DNA of 64,000 bases from CAVVPY01 sp963750295 (GCA_963750295.1 CAVVPY010000001.1:1116001-1180000), one strand, 5' to 3'. Shown: positions 1-8,727, counted from the stretch's first letter. Translations and numbers: made by a program. Notes: a model not told the origin generated them from the sequence alone.

Positions 1-2590
1 TCAACCCCTCGTCGTCGGCCCGACGCTCGGCGGCGGTGAGGGCCTGGGCGTGGGCTGCACGCTCGGACTCGAGCCGACCCTGAACCTCGGCCAGTTGCGT
101 TGCGACGGCGTGGGCGGAGCTCTCGAGTTCGGCGATGCGGCGCGCGGATTCGGCCGCCTCGGCCTGGCGCTGCTGCGCGGCGATCCACTCGGTGTCGGCG
201 AGGCGGGCAGCGTCCTCATCCTGCCGAGTTCGGGCCGCCCGCTGCTCGGCCTGCCGCGCCAACTGAGCGGCCGACAGCTGGTCGACGAGGCTGTCTCGCT
301 CGGCTTCGGCGCGGGCGAGCCGGTCGGCCAGTTCGGCGTGTTCGGTGGCAACCGCGGTTTCGGCATCGGCGATGCGTTGCGCGAGCTGCGCTTGCTCGCC
401 CTCGGCGACACGGCGGGCCCGTTCCAACGCGATGAGTCCGGCGGCTCGGTCGGCCTCGGCCGCGCGCTCGGCGGCGGTGAGCTGTTCCTCGAGTTCGTTG
501 CGGCGCGCATCGAGGGACTCGACGCGCTCGATCAGCACCGTGCGTTCGGTCTCGGCGGCATGCTGGGCCTCGGCGTGTGCGGCGGCAACGGCCTCGACCA
601 CGCGCTCGCTCTGCGCGAGGCGCTCGGCCAGCTCGTCGTAGCGGGTCTGGGCCTCGGCCTCGGCAGCTGCGAAGCGCTCGGCCAGCTCGTCGTAGCGGGT
701 CTGGGCCTCGGCCTCGGCAGCTGCGAAGCGCTCGGCCGTCGCGCCCCGTTCGGCCTCGGCGGCGAGCTGGGCCTCGGCGAGCTCCTCGGCGTGCGTCTGC
801 GCCCGTGCCCGTGTCTGCGACACCGCCTCGGCGTGGGCATCGATCGCCGCCCGAAGGTCGCCCTCGACCGCAGCCAACCGCGCCGCGTGCTCGATCCGGT
901 CCTGCTCGGCCGAGGCGTGTGCCTGCGCCAGCGCATCCTCGTAGCCGACGTCGAGCGTCGCGACGGCGCGCTCCGCATCGATCAGGCGCGCCGACAGATC
1001 GTCCCGCTGGGCCTGCGCCTCGCTGACAGCAGCCGTCATCTCCGCGAGCAGGGTTGCCTGCTGCTGTTCGGCGGCGAGCTGGGCCTGGGCGAGCGCCTCG
1101 GCGTGGGCTGCCTGCTGCTGTTCGGCGGCGAGCTGGGCCTGGGCGAGCGCCTCGGCGTGGGCTGCCTGCTGCTGTTCGGCGGCGAGCTGGGCCTGGGCGA
1201 GCGCCTCGGCGTGGGCAGTCTGGTCGGCGGCGCGCAGTTGCCGCAGCTCGGTGACCTGGTCGACCGCGCTTTGCCGCTCGAAGCCCGCCACCTGTTCGGT
1301 CTCGGCGAGCCGCCCGGCCAGCTCCGCCGCGTTGCGCTCGAACCCGGCCAGCGCGTCGATAGCTGCGGTCCGTTCGGCCTCGGCCGCCCGCAACGCCTCG
1401 GCATGCGCTGCGGCCTGCGCGTCGCGTTCTGCTTGCTGCGCGGTCCGTTCGGCCTCGGCCGCCCGCAACGCCTCGGCATGCGCTGCGGCCTGCGCGTCGC
1501 GTTCTGCTTGCTGCGCGGTCCGTTCGGCCGCTGCCGCCGCCTCGGCCTCGACGAGCTGGTCGGCGAGCTGGGCGCGCTGACGCTCCACCTCGTCGAGCCG
1601 GCCGGCGAGCTGGGCGCGCTGACGCTCCACCTCGTCGAGCCGGTCGACCACCGATCCGCGCTGGAACTCGAGATCGGCCAGTCGAGCCGCGGTCTTGGCC
1701 CGCTCTGCATCGGTTTCCGCGACGATCTGCGCGATCCGCTCCTCGGCCGCGTCGCGTTCGGCAGCAACGGCTGCCTGCGCTCCCGCCAACTCAGCGGCGA
1801 ACTCGGCACGCTCATGCTCGAGTTCGGCGAGCTCACCGGTGAGCCGCTCGGTCTCGGCCGAAAGCTCGGCGGCTTCGTCCAGCTCGGCCTGAGTGCGAGC
1901 CGCTGTCTGCGCGAGCTCCTGCTCGCGTGCGGCTCGCTCGAGCGCCACGGCCGCCTCGGAGGCCGCCAGCTTCGCCGACAGGCCGGCGCTGCGCTGCTCC
2001 ACGACGGCAAGCCGGTGGGTCAGCTCGGCGGCATCGAGAGCCGGCTCGGGGTCCGCTGGGGCCGGCACGCCGGGCAGCTGGGCACCGACTCGCGGCGCGG
2101 CCGCCGGCGGACGCTCCGGCTCGCGGTTGCGGCCACGTCCGAACAGCCGTCTCCGCCGGGTGCCTTCGGCGACGTCCGGGTGCGGGTTGGTCAGGTCTTC
2201 GGCCAGCACGCGAAGCACCGAATCCTGGCTCGAGGGCTCGGGCCGGGCAGCCTCGGACGGCTCGCTCGGTGCCCGGTGCTGGGGTTGCGTGCCTGAGGTC
2301 GGTCGGTCCTCCCACGGGCGCGCGGGGTCGAGTCCGCGTTCACCGGGCTCGTTCGACTTCCCGGGACTCGCCTGGCCCGGTGACGGAGGCGCCGGTGGCG
2401 GAACGCTCTCGGCCCGTCGGGACTCCCACGGCCGGGCCGGGGTCAGGTGCGGCGGCAGGGTCGACGGTTGCGTGTCGCTCGCGTCGCGCTGGGCTTCGAC
2501 GTCGTCGTCCGAGCGCGGGTCGCCGGTGGGCTCATCGGCGTTGATCTGCTCCACCTCCCACCGCAGCGGACGACGCTCCCCGAACGGCAT
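1..2590 (-). CDS. Long Ala/Glu-rich coiled-coil protein, C-terminus beyond the window
   Basis: Reading the minus strand from ATG at 2590 gives about 863 codons with no stop before the left edge. Residues 1-180 are Pro/Ser/Asp-rich and probably disordered, with the phrase PARPWE twice (about 51 and 89) and a basic patch RRRRLFGRGRNR near 145-156. From about residue 185 the chain is almost pure coiled coil (Ala, Glu, Arg, Gln, Leu) with no Gly or Pro breaks. There is no signal peptide or membrane span. Four blocks of perfect tandem DNA repeats lie in the coil. The opposite strand is also open, but its Gly/Leu/Arg translation is a shadow. It is divergent from the site-2 protease gene. Function unknown; a cytoskeletal or polar scaffold role is only a guess. 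Confidence 0.72.
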   Translation of the reverse strand, partial: MPFGERRPLRWEVEQINADEPTGDPRSDDDVEAQRDASDTQPSTLPPHLTPARPWESRRAESVPPPAPPSPGQASPGKSNEPGERGLDPARPWEDRPTSGTQPQHRAPSEPSEAARPEPSSQDSVLRVLAEDLTNPHPDVAEGTRRRRLFGRGRNREPERPPAAAPRVGAQLPGVPAPADPEPALDAAELTHRLAVVEQRSAGLSAKLAASEAAVALERAAREQELAQTAARTQAELDEAAELSAETERLTGELAELEHERAEFAAELAGAQAAVAAERDAAEERIAQIVAETDAERAKTAARLADLEFQRGSVVDRLDEVERQRAQLAGRLDEVERQRAQLADQLVEAEAAAAAERTAQQAERDAQAAAHAEALRAAEAERTAQQAERDAQAAAHAEALRAAEAERTAAIDALAGFERNAAELAGRLAETEQVAGFERQSAVDQVTELRQLRAADQTAHAEALAQAQLAAEQQQAAHAEALAQAQLAAEQQQAAHAEALAQAQLAAEQQQATLLAEMTAAVSEAQAQRDDLSARLIDAERAVATLDVGYEDALAQAHASAEQDRIEHAARLAAVEGDLRAAIDAHAEAVSQTRARAQTHAEELAEAQLAAEAERGATAERFAAAEAEAQTRYDELAERFAAAEAEAQTRYDELAERLAQSERVVEAVAAAHAEAQHAAETERTVLIERVESLDARRNELEEQLTAAERAAEADRAAGLIALERARRVAEGEQAQLAQRIADAETAVATEHAELADRLARAEAERDSLVDQLSAAQLARQAEQRAARTRQDEDAARLADTEWIAAQQRQAEAAESARRIAELESSAHAVATQLAEVQGRLESERAAHAQALTAAERRADDEGL
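620..727. repeat. 54-bp tandem repeat, 2 perfect copies, in coiled-coil gene
   Basis: Two identical 54-bp units (620-673, 674-727) encode, on the minus strand, two copies of an 18-residue block FAAAEAEAQTRYDELAER. A partial third unit follows. In frame, so the duplication lengthens the coil. Confidence 0.9.
1058..1219. repeat. 54-bp tandem repeat, 3 copies, in coiled-coil gene
   Basis: Three 54-bp units (1058-1111, 1112-1165, 1166-1219) encode, on the minus strand, the 18-residue block AHAEALAQAQLAAEQQQA. The copies are essentially identical, implying recent expansion. Confidence 0.9.
1365..1514. repeat. 75-bp tandem repeat, 2 copies, in coiled-coil gene
   Basis: Two identical 75-bp units (1365-1439, 1440-1514) encode a 25-residue Ala/Glu/Gln/Arg block containing AERTAQQAERDAQAAAHAEA; the start of a third unit follows. 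In frame on the minus strand. Confidence 0.88.
1561..1644. repeat. 42-bp tandem repeat, 2 copies, in coiled-coil gene
   Basis: Two 42-bp units (1561-1602, 1603-1644) encode the 14-residue block RLDEVERQRAQLAG (exactly two heptads) in the minus-strand coiled-coil gene. Confidence 0.85.
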
Positions 2591-2663
2591 TCGCCCCGGT
2601 AGAGCCTTTCACTGCCGTACGGTAACCGGTTCGGGAAGTGATGAACGCCGTAGCATCGCAATC

Positions 2664-3794
2664 GTGAGCGATGCGCGGCGTTCGCGACGGCCAACCAGGA
2701 TGTTGCCCGTCGGTCACTTCCGCGGCGTCCCGATCTATTTCGCTCCGTCCTGGCTGCTCGTTGCCGGCGTGGTCACCGTCTTCTACGGGCCTATTGTCGA
2801 GGACGCAGTGGCCGACATCAGTGCGAGCTCTGCGTACTTGCTGGCCTTCACCTACGCGGTGCTGTTCGCGCTGTGCGTGCTTGCGCACGAGTTGGGGCAC
2901 ACCGCAGTGAGCCTCGCCCTGGGCAAGCCGGTGCGGCGGGTCGTCATCTTTCTGCTCGGCGGCGTGTCCGAGATCGAGCGTGAACCCGACCGGCCGCGTG
3001 ATGAGTTCCTGATCGCCGCTGCCGGGCCGCTCGTGTCCGCTGCGATAGTGGGCGGGGCAGCCATCGCCGCACAGTTCGTCACCGCTCACTCGATGCTGGG
3101 CGTGCTCGTGGCCCTGCTGTTCTGGGGGAACCTGATCGTCGCCGTGTTCAACCTGTTGCCCGGCCTGCCCCTCGACGGTGGCCGGCTGCTGCGGGCCGCC
3201 GTCTGGGCAGCGTCGCACTCCCGGCTCACCGCCACCCGCGCCGGTGCGTGGACCGGGCGCGGCGTCGCCGTGGTGGTCGCCGGGACCGGATTGGTCGTCG
3301 ACCGCTCGGCGCTCGGCCTGACGGCGGGGGTGTTCAGCTTCCTGCTCGCGGCCTACCTCTGGTTCGGCGCCGGGCAGTCGCTCAAGGCCGCTGAGGTGAT
3401 GGACCGGGTGCCGACCGTCAATCTCGAGCAGTTACTGCGTCCGGGCCTGCTCGTGCCGGCCGACATCTCCGTCGCGGAGGCGCTGCGCCAGATCTGGACC
3501 GGCTCGGCACGCGGGATCGTCCTGGTTGATGCGTACGACCGGCCGAGCGCGATCGGCGACGAGGCCCGCATCACCGCCGTACCGCCCGAACGTCGTTCAT
3601 GGACCCAATTGTCGTCGGTCGCCCGCCCGCTCGAGGCCGGCCTGGTGTTGCCGCTCGGGCTGCGCGGTGAGGCGCTGATAGACGCGGTGCGGGCGACCCC
3701 CGCGAACGAGTACCTGGTGGTGAACCCGGACGGTTCACCGGCAGGGATCCTGTCCACCATCGACCTGGCTGCCGCGCTCAAGGCGGCTACGTGA
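2664..3794 (+). CDS. M50 site-2 protease family intramembrane zinc metalloprotease
   Basis: About 376 residues from GTG 2664; ATG at 2700 is an alternative start 12 codons later, and neither has a strong ribosome site. Membrane segments surround the zinc motif HELGH (around residue 76), and the second motif NLLPGLPLDGGR supplies the third ligand Asp. The C-terminal soluble part looks like a degenerate CBS-pair region ending in ILSTIDLAAAL. S2P enzymes of this type cut membrane-bound substrates within the bilayer. Its stop overlaps the trmI start by 4 bp (GTGA), so the two are translationally coupled. This pairing recurs beside the actinobacterial proteasome locus; the substrate is not known from sequence. 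Confidence 0.88.
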   Translation: MSDARRSRRPTRMLPVGHFRGVPIYFAPSWLLVAGVVTVFYGPIVEDAVADISASSAYLLAFTYAVLFALCVLAHELGHTAVSLALGKPVRRVVIFLLGGVSEIEREPDRPRDEFLIAAAGPLVSAAIVGGAAIAAQFVTAHSMLGVLVALLFWGNLIVAVFNLLPGLPLDGGRLLRAAVWAASHSRLTATRAGAWTGRGVAVVVAGTGLVVDRSALGLTAGVFSFLLAAYLWFGAGQSLKAAEVMDRVPTVNLEQLLRPGLLVPADISVAEALRQIWTGSARGIVLVDAYDRPSAIGDEARITAVPPERRSWTQLSSVARPLEAGLVLPLGLRGEALIDAVRATPANEYLVVNPDGSPAGILSTIDLAAALKAAT

Positions 3795-4630
3795 GCGATC
3801 CCGGCTCCGGCCCGTTTCGGGTGGGGGAGCGGGTCCAGCTCACGGACCCGAAGGGCCGGCTGCACACGGTCACCCTCGAGCCCGGCAAGCAGTTCCACAC
3901 CCACCGCGGAGCGATAGAGCACGATGCGCTGATCGGCGCGCCCGAAGGCAGCATTGTCGCCTCGGGAGCGGGGACGCTGTATCTCGCGCTCCGGCCGCTG
4001 CTCACCGATTTCGTGCTGTCGATGCCGCGCGGCGCGGCCGTGATCTACCCGAAGGACTCGGCGCAGATCGTCGCCATGGGCGACATCTGCCCTGGCGCCA
4101 CCGTCGTCGAGGCAGGCGCCGGCTCCGGCGCGCTCACCTGCGCCTTGCTGCGGGCGGTGGGGCCGACCGGCCGGGTGTTGTCCTACGAGGTGCGCGAGGA
4201 CCATGCCGAGGTCGCCGTGCGCAACGTCGAGACCTTCTTCGGCACGCGCCCCGCGAACTGGGCGCTGCGCGTCGCAGATGCCCGTGACCACGAGCCGGAC
4301 GAGATGGTCGACCGCGTCATCCTCGACATGCTCAGCCCGTGGGACGTCCTGCCCGCGATGGCCGCTGCGCTCAATCCCGGCGGTGTGCTGATCGGCTACG
4401 TGGCGACGACCACGCAGCTGTCACGCCTGGTCGAGGCGCTGCGTGAGCGCGGCGGTTTCACCGAGCCGCTGGCGTGGGAGACGTTCGTGCGGACGTGGCA
4501 CGTGGTGGGGCTGGCCGTGCGTCCTGAACACCGGATGATCGGGCACACGGCGTTCCTGGTCAGCGTCCGCCGGCTCGCCCCGGGGGTCACTGCACCGGCC
4601 AGGCAGCGCCGTCCGACCGCGACCCGCTGA
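3791..4630 (+). CDS. trmI: tRNA (adenine-58-N1)-methyltransferase TrmI
   Basis: 279 residues. The N-terminal beta domain (FRVGERVQLTDPKGR) precedes a Rossmann SAM-binding fold with VEAGAGSGALT as motif I and ILDMLSPWDVLPAM as the catalytic Asp region. The C-terminal HRMIGHTAFLV is typical of the Rv2118c family, which forms tetramers and makes m1A58 in the T-loop of tRNAs. Starts at GTG 3791 inside the protease stop (4-bp overlap). It is convergent with the ferredoxin gene, leaving only 8 bp between stops. An inverted repeat GCCCGG/CCGGGC at 4633-4652 spans that gap and could act as a weak bidirectional terminator. Confidence 0.93.
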   Translation: MSDPGSGPFRVGERVQLTDPKGRLHTVTLEPGKQFHTHRGAIEHDALIGAPEGSIVASGAGTLYLALRPLLTDFVLSMPRGAAVIYPKDSAQIVAMGDICPGATVVEAGAGSGALTCALLRAVGPTGRVLSYEVREDHAEVAVRNVETFFGTRPANWALRVADARDHEPDEMVDRVILDMLSPWDVLPAMAAALNPGGVLIGYVATTTQLSRLVEALRERGGFTEPLAWETFVRTWHVVGLAVRPEHRMIGHTAFLVSVRRLAPGVTAPARQRRPTATR

Positions 4631-4638
4631 GAGCCCGG

Positions 4639-4962
4639 TCAGGCGTCCGGGCCGGCGACCTCGACCCCGTCGCCGGTGCGGACCACGTGGATGCAGTCGC
4701 CCGGGCACTCCTTCGCCGAATCTATGACGTCCAGGCGGAAGGATGCCGGGACGGGAGCGCGCTCGCCCGGCGCCGACAGCAGCTTGCCCGCGCCGTTCTT
4801 GACGTAGGCAAGGCCGTCGACGTCGAACTCGAACACCTCCGGCGCGTACTGGACGCACAGACCGTCACCGGTGCACAGGTCCTGATCGATCCAGACCTGG
4901 ACGTCCTCAGTGGCGTCCTCGGTCACGTCCTCAGTGACATCCTCGGTGAGATCCTCAGTCAC
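4639..4962 (-). CDS. Single-cluster ferredoxin with acidic TED-repeat N-terminus
   Basis: 107 residues from GTG 4962. The first 20 residues are an imperfect 4-residue repeat TEDL/TEDV/TEDV/TEDA/TEDV from degenerate 12-bp units. The rest is a small bacterial ferredoxin with DQDLCTGDGLC (C-x5-C) and AKECPGDCIHV. The spacing, with Asp where a fourth Cys could sit, suggests a [3Fe-4S] or mixed-ligand cluster. A ferredoxin occupies this position beside the proteasomal ATPase in many actinobacteria, and its redox partner is not known. It is divergent from mpa across a 127-bp promoter gap. Confidence 0.85.
   Translation of the reverse strand: MTEDLTEDVTEDVTEDATEDVQVWIDQDLCTGDGLCVQYAPEVFEFDVDGLAYVKNGAGKLLSAPGERAPVPASFRLDVIDSAKECPGDCIHVVRTGDGVEVAGPDA
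4902..4962 (-). repeat. Degenerate 12-bp tandem repeat encoding TED(L/V/A)
   Basis: Five consecutive imperfect 12-bp units at the 5' end of the ferredoxin gene encode alternating Thr-Glu-Asp-hydrophobic blocks. The codons differ between copies while the amino acids stay, so the repeat is older than the perfect repeats at 620-1644. Confidence 0.75.
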
Positions 4963-5089
4963 GATGCTGCCGTCCTCATCTCCTGGCCACGGATGTCGAC
5001 GTACTTGGCAAGGGTAGATGGCGATCCGGAGCACCTTCGCTGTGTAGGGTTGGGTCTCGCGATCACCCGCCGACAGTGGAGGTGTCCGC

Positions 5090-6862
5090 ATGGCTTCCGA
5101 GCCGCGCGAACCGAATCCAGGCTCGCGCTCGCACTCGTCCGCGACAGACTCCGACGTTCGCCGGCGCGCTGCGCTGCTCGAGCAAGAGGTCGAACTGCTG
5201 CGCAGCAAGATCGCGGACTCGCCGCGACACATGCGCATGCTCGAGGACCGCCTCGTCGAGGCGCAGGCCCGGGCCGCCGCGCTCACCGACCGCAACGATC
5301 GGCTGGCGCAGACGCTGCGCGAGGCGCGCGAGCAGATGGTGAGCCTGAAGGAAGAGATCGACCGCCTCGCCCAGCCGCCGAGCGGCTACGGCGTGTTCCT
5401 CGAACTGTTCGACGACGGCACGGTCGACATCTTCACCGCCGGCCGCAAGCTGCGGGTCGCAGTGTCACCCGAGGTGCCGGTCGAGGAGTTGCAGCACGGC
5501 CAGGAAGTCATGCTCAACGAGGCGATGAACGTCGTCGCCGCGCGGGGCTTCGAGCGCGCCGGCGAAGTGGTGATGCTCAAGGAGATCCTCGACGGGGGCG
5601 ACCGTGCGCTCGTCATCGGGCACACCGACGAGGAGCGCGTCGTCTTCCTCGCCGACATCCTGCGTGAGAAGCCGCTGCGCGCGGGGGATTCGCTGCTGCT
5701 CGAGACCCGATCCTCGTATGCGTACGAGCGGGTGCCCAAGAGCGAGGTCGAGGAACTCATCCTCGAAGAGGTCCCCGACATCGACTACGGCGACATCGGC
5801 GGCCTGAGCCGTCAGATCGAGGCGATCCGGGACGCCGTCGAACTGCCGTTCCTGCACGCGGACTTGTTCCGCGAGCACCAGCTGCGCCCGCCGAAGGGCA
5901 TCCTGCTCTACGGCCCGCCCGGCTGCGGCAAGACGCTGATCGCGAAGGCGGTGGCGAACTCGCTGGCCAAGCAGGTGCAGAAGGTCAGCGGGGGCGATGA
6001 GAAGGCGACGTCCTACTTCCTCAACATCAAGGGCCCCGAGCTGCTCAACAAGTACGTCGGTGAGACCGAGCGGCACATCCGGCTGGTCTTCCAGCGCGCC
6101 CGTGAGAAGGCGTCCGAGGGCACACCGGTCATCGTCTTCTTCGACGAGATGGATTCGATCTTCCGGACGCGTGGCTCGGGAGTGTCGTCCGACGTCGAGA
6201 ACACGATCGTGCCGCAACTGCTGTCCGAGATCGACGGCGTCGAGGGACTCGAGAATGTCATCGTCATCGGCGCGTCCAACCGCGAGGACATGATCGACCC
6301 GGCGATCCTGCGTCCCGGGCGTCTCGACGTCAAGATCAAGATCGAACGACCCGACGCCGAGGCGGCGCGCGACATCTTCAGCAAGTACATCCTGGCCAAC
6401 CTCCCGATCCACGAGGAGGATCTCGCCGAGCACGGCGGCAACGCCGACGCCACGGTCGAGGCGATGATCCAGAACACCGTCGAGCGGATGTACTCCGAGG
6501 CCGACGAGAACCGCTTCCTCGAGGTCACCTACGCCAACGGCGACAAGGAAACCCTGTACTTCAAGGATTTCAACTCCGGCGCGATGATCCAGAACATCGT
6601 CGACCGCGGGAAGAAGATGGCCATCAAGGACCTGCTGACCACCGGCCAGCGCGGGCTCCGGATGCAGCACCTGATGTCGGCCTGTGTCGACGAGTTCCGC
6701 GAGAACGAGGATCTGCCGAACACGACCAACCCGGACGACTGGGCGCGGATCTCGGGCAAGAAGGGCGAGCGCATCGTCTACATCCGCACGCTGATCTCCG
6801 GCAAGGGCACCGAGACGGGGCGTTCCATCGACACGGTCGGCAACACCGGCCAGTACCTGTAG
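5090..6862 (+). CDS. mpa: Proteasome-associated AAA+ ATPase Mpa/ARC
   Basis: 590 residues. Order: Pup-binding coiled coil (about 22-95), OB-fold interdomain (about 100-240), AAA+ module with Walker A GPPGCGKT (275-282), Walker B VIVFFDE (about 347-353), sensor region IVIGASNRED and arginine-finger segment RPGRLD. It ends in TGQYL; the terminal Tyr-Leu tail is the family's docking signal for the 20S core. Mpa unfolds pupylated proteins and feeds them to the proteasome. ATG 5090 follows the ribosome site GGAGGTG at 5078-5084. The VOC gene starts 3 bp after the stop, suggesting cotranscription. An intact docking tail argues that a 20S core is encoded elsewhere. Confidence 0.96.
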   Translation: MASEPREPNPGSRSHSSATDSDVRRRAALLEQEVELLRSKIADSPRHMRMLEDRLVEAQARAAALTDRNDRLAQTLREAREQMVSLKEEIDRLAQPPSGYGVFLELFDDGTVDIFTAGRKLRVAVSPEVPVEELQHGQEVMLNEAMNVVAARGFERAGEVVMLKEILDGGDRALVIGHTDEERVVFLADILREKPLRAGDSLLLETRSSYAYERVPKSEVEELILEEVPDIDYGDIGGLSRQIEAIRDAVELPFLHADLFREHQLRPPKGILLYGPPGCGKTLIAKAVANSLAKQVQKVSGGDEKATSYFLNIKGPELLNKYVGETERHIRLVFQRAREKASEGTPVIVFFDEMDSIFRTRGSGVSSDVENTIVPQLLSEIDGVEGLENVIVIGASNREDMIDPAILRPGRLDVKIKIERPDAEAARDIFSKYILANLPIHEEDLAEHGGNADATVEAMIQNTVERMYSEADENRFLEVTYANGDKETLYFKDFNSGAMIQNIVDRGKKMAIKDLLTTGQRGLRMQHLMSACVDEFRENEDLPNTTNPDDWARISGKKGERIVYIRTLISGKGTETGRSIDTVGNTGQYL

Positions 6863-6865
6863 CCC

Positions 6866-7219
6866 GTGGCTGTCACCCGGATCGTCCCCAACCTTCCGGT
6901 CGCGGACGTTTCCGCCGCCAACGCGTTCTACGCAGCTCTGTTCGACCTCGACATCGGCATGGATCTCGGCTGGGTCGGCAACGTCGGTCCCGCCGCGATC
7001 CCCGCGACCCAGCTGAACACGTTGACCCAGGACGTCGGCGCTTCGGTGAACCCGGTGATCAGCATCGGCGTGACCGACGTGGACGCGGTACACGAGCGGA
7101 TCGTCGCCGCCGGCGTCGACATCGTCCATCCGCTCACCGACGAACCGTGGGGAGTGCGCCGGTTCTTCTTCCGCGATCCGGACGGCAACGTGATCAACGT
7201 CGTCGCGCACTCGTCCTGA
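6866..7219 (+). CDS. VOC (glyoxalase/bleomycin-resistance) superfamily protein
   Basis: 117 residues, one VOC module: opening beta strand TRIVPNLPVADVSAANAFYA, central VISIGVTDVDAVHERIVAAG, and the closing FFFRDPDGNVINVVAH with the usual metal-site Asn/Asp-Pro-Asp-Gly-Asn loop. These proteins bind or modify small molecules, often as dimers; no substrate can be inferred. GTG 6866 lies 3 bp after the mpa stop, so it is probably in the same transcript. Confidence 0.85.
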   Translation: MAVTRIVPNLPVADVSAANAFYAALFDLDIGMDLGWVGNVGPAAIPATQLNTLTQDVGASVNPVISIGVTDVDAVHERIVAAGVDIVHPLTDEPWGVRRFFFRDPDGNVINVVAHSS

Positions 7220-7268
7220 TCGTCACCGCCCCGCTGGCTACCTGATCAGCGGCTGACAGACTCTGCAC

Positions 7269-8024
7269 GTGACGTGGTGGCAGGGCGTGTTCGTGTTCGT
7301 CGCGGGCATTGCAGCCGGCGGGATCAACACCGTTGTGGGTTCCGGGACCTTGATCAGCTTCCCCGTCCTGCTCGGCGTCGGACTGCCGCCCGTCACCGCG
7401 AACGTGTCCAACACCGTCGGCCTGTTCCCGGGCTCCTTCGTCGGTGCGTACGGCTATCGACGCGAGATGACCGGTCAGCGAGACCGGATCGTCGTTCTCG
7501 GCAGCGCTTCCGTGCTCGGCGGAGTCGGGGGCGCGATCTTGCTGCTGACCCTGCCTGCCGAGGCGTTCAAGACGATCGTCCCGGTGCTGATCGTGCTGGC
7601 ACTGGTCCTCGTCGTGGTCGGGCCGCGCCTGACCGCGTTGGTGAGCCGCACGAGGCACGAAGCCCGCACCCGGGTCGGTCCGGCGCTGTGGCTCACGACG
7701 CTCGGCACGGGTGTGTACGGCGGCTACTTCGGCGCCGCGCAAGGTGTGCTGCTGATGGGGTTTCTCGGCCTGTTCCTCGATGAGACGCTGCAGCGGCAGA
7801 ACGCGGTCAAGAACGTGCTCGCAGGGCTGGTCAATCTGGTTGCCGCGATCGTGTTCATCGCCACCGCGCACGTCGACTGGGCGGCGGTCGGTCTGATCGC
7901 CGCAGGTTCGATCATCGGGGGTGTCCTCGGGGCACGGGTAGGTCGTCGGCTGTCCCCGAACGTGCTGCGCGCGACGATCGTGGTCGTCGGGCTCGCCGCA
8001 ATCATCAAGTTGCTCTTCTTCTGA
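7269..8024 (+). CDS. TSUP-family (TauE/SafE) membrane permease
   Basis: 251 residues, about eight membrane spans in two repeated halves. Each half carries the family's Gly-rich signature: GGINTVVGSGTLISFPVLL in the first and GTGVYGGYFGAAQGVLLMG in the second. TSUP proteins move sulfite, sulfonates or other organic anions across the membrane; the cargo here is unknown. GTG 7269 is 49 bp after the VOC gene, so it may be the last gene of the mpa transcript. It ends IIKLLFF with no soluble tail. Confidence 0.9.
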   Translation: MTWWQGVFVFVAGIAAGGINTVVGSGTLISFPVLLGVGLPPVTANVSNTVGLFPGSFVGAYGYRREMTGQRDRIVVLGSASVLGGVGGAILLLTLPAEAFKTIVPVLIVLALVLVVVGPRLTALVSRTRHEARTRVGPALWLTTLGTGVYGGYFGAAQGVLLMGFLGLFLDETLQRQNAVKNVLAGLVNLVAAIVFIATAHVDWAAVGLIAAGSIIGGVLGARVGRRLSPNVLRATIVVVGLAAIIKLLFF

Positions 8025-8101
8025 CCCGCTCGCGCCGGGGAACCGGCCCGATCCGGCAGCACCGATAGGCTCACGACTTCCGAATCAAAAGGTGGTGCGC
8101 C

Positions 8102-8701
8102 GTGGGCGTGGTGATCGGGATCGTCGTGGCGGTCCTCGTGGTGGTCGTGGTCATCTGGGTGATCGCCGGCTACAACGGGTTGGTCCGCGCACGTAACGGG
8201 TTCAAGAACGCCTTCGCGCAGATCGACGTGCAGCTGCAGCGTCGATTCGACCTGATTCCGAACCTGGTCGAAACCGCGAAGGGCTACATCGCCCACGAGC
8301 GGCAGACGCTCGAAGCGGTGACCCAGGCACGCACGGCCGCACTGGCCGGCCTCAGCGCCGCCCAGGCCAAGCCGGGCGATCCGGCGGCCATGCAGCAACT
8401 GGCCCAGACGCAGGGCACGCTGTCGGCCGCGCTGAGCCGGTTCACTGCCGTGGCCGAGGCGTACCCCGACCTCAAGGCGAACCAGAACATGATGCAACTG
8501 TCGGAGGAACTCTCGTCCACCGAGAACCGGGTCGCGTTCTCGCGGCAGGCCTACAACGACTCGGTGCTGACCTACAACAACCGGCGCGAGACGTTCCCGA
8601 CGAGCATGCTGGCCGGCATGTTCAACTTCGGGCCTGCCGCGCAGTGGGTGATCGGGCCGGACCGGCCGGACGTCCGCGAGGCGCCGAAGGTGCAGTTCTA
8701 G
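8102..8701 (+). CDS. lemA: LemA family protein
   Basis: 199 residues: an N-terminal Val-rich membrane anchor (residues 3-20) with the short N-terminus outside, then a helical LemA domain with YNGLVRARNGFKNAF, the hallmark RRFDLIPNLVETAKGY, and AYNDSVLTYNNRRETFP. LemA proteins commonly sit beside HtpX/M48-type membrane proteases, as here (26 bp downstream), and may be partners or substrates in envelope quality control. GTG 8102 is preceded by AAAGGTGG at 8088-8095. Confidence 0.93.
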   Translation: MGVVIGIVVAVLVVVVVIWVIAGYNGLVRARNGFKNAFAQIDVQLQRRFDLIPNLVETAKGYIAHERQTLEAVTQARTAALAGLSAAQAKPGDPAAMQQLAQTQGTLSAALSRFTAVAEAYPDLKANQNMMQLSEELSSTENRVAFSRQAYNDSVLTYNNRRETFPTSMLAGMFNFGPAAQWVIGPDRPDVREAPKVQF

Positions 8702-8727
8702 CAGCGATGCAGAGCTAGCCGGATGCG

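Noticed and set aside
1058..1219. 54-bp repeats as a CRISPR array
   Set aside because: Units are contiguous with no spacers and lie in a coding frame.
50..2296. 748-codon plus-strand open frame opposite the coiled-coil gene
   Set aside because: Its Gly/Leu-rich translation is the mirror of an Ala/Glu-rich coil; codon pattern and continuity support the minus strand only.
1893..2663. N-terminal extension of the site-2 protease frame
   Set aside because: It overlaps the coiled-coil gene and has shadow-type composition; protein homology begins near 2664-2700.
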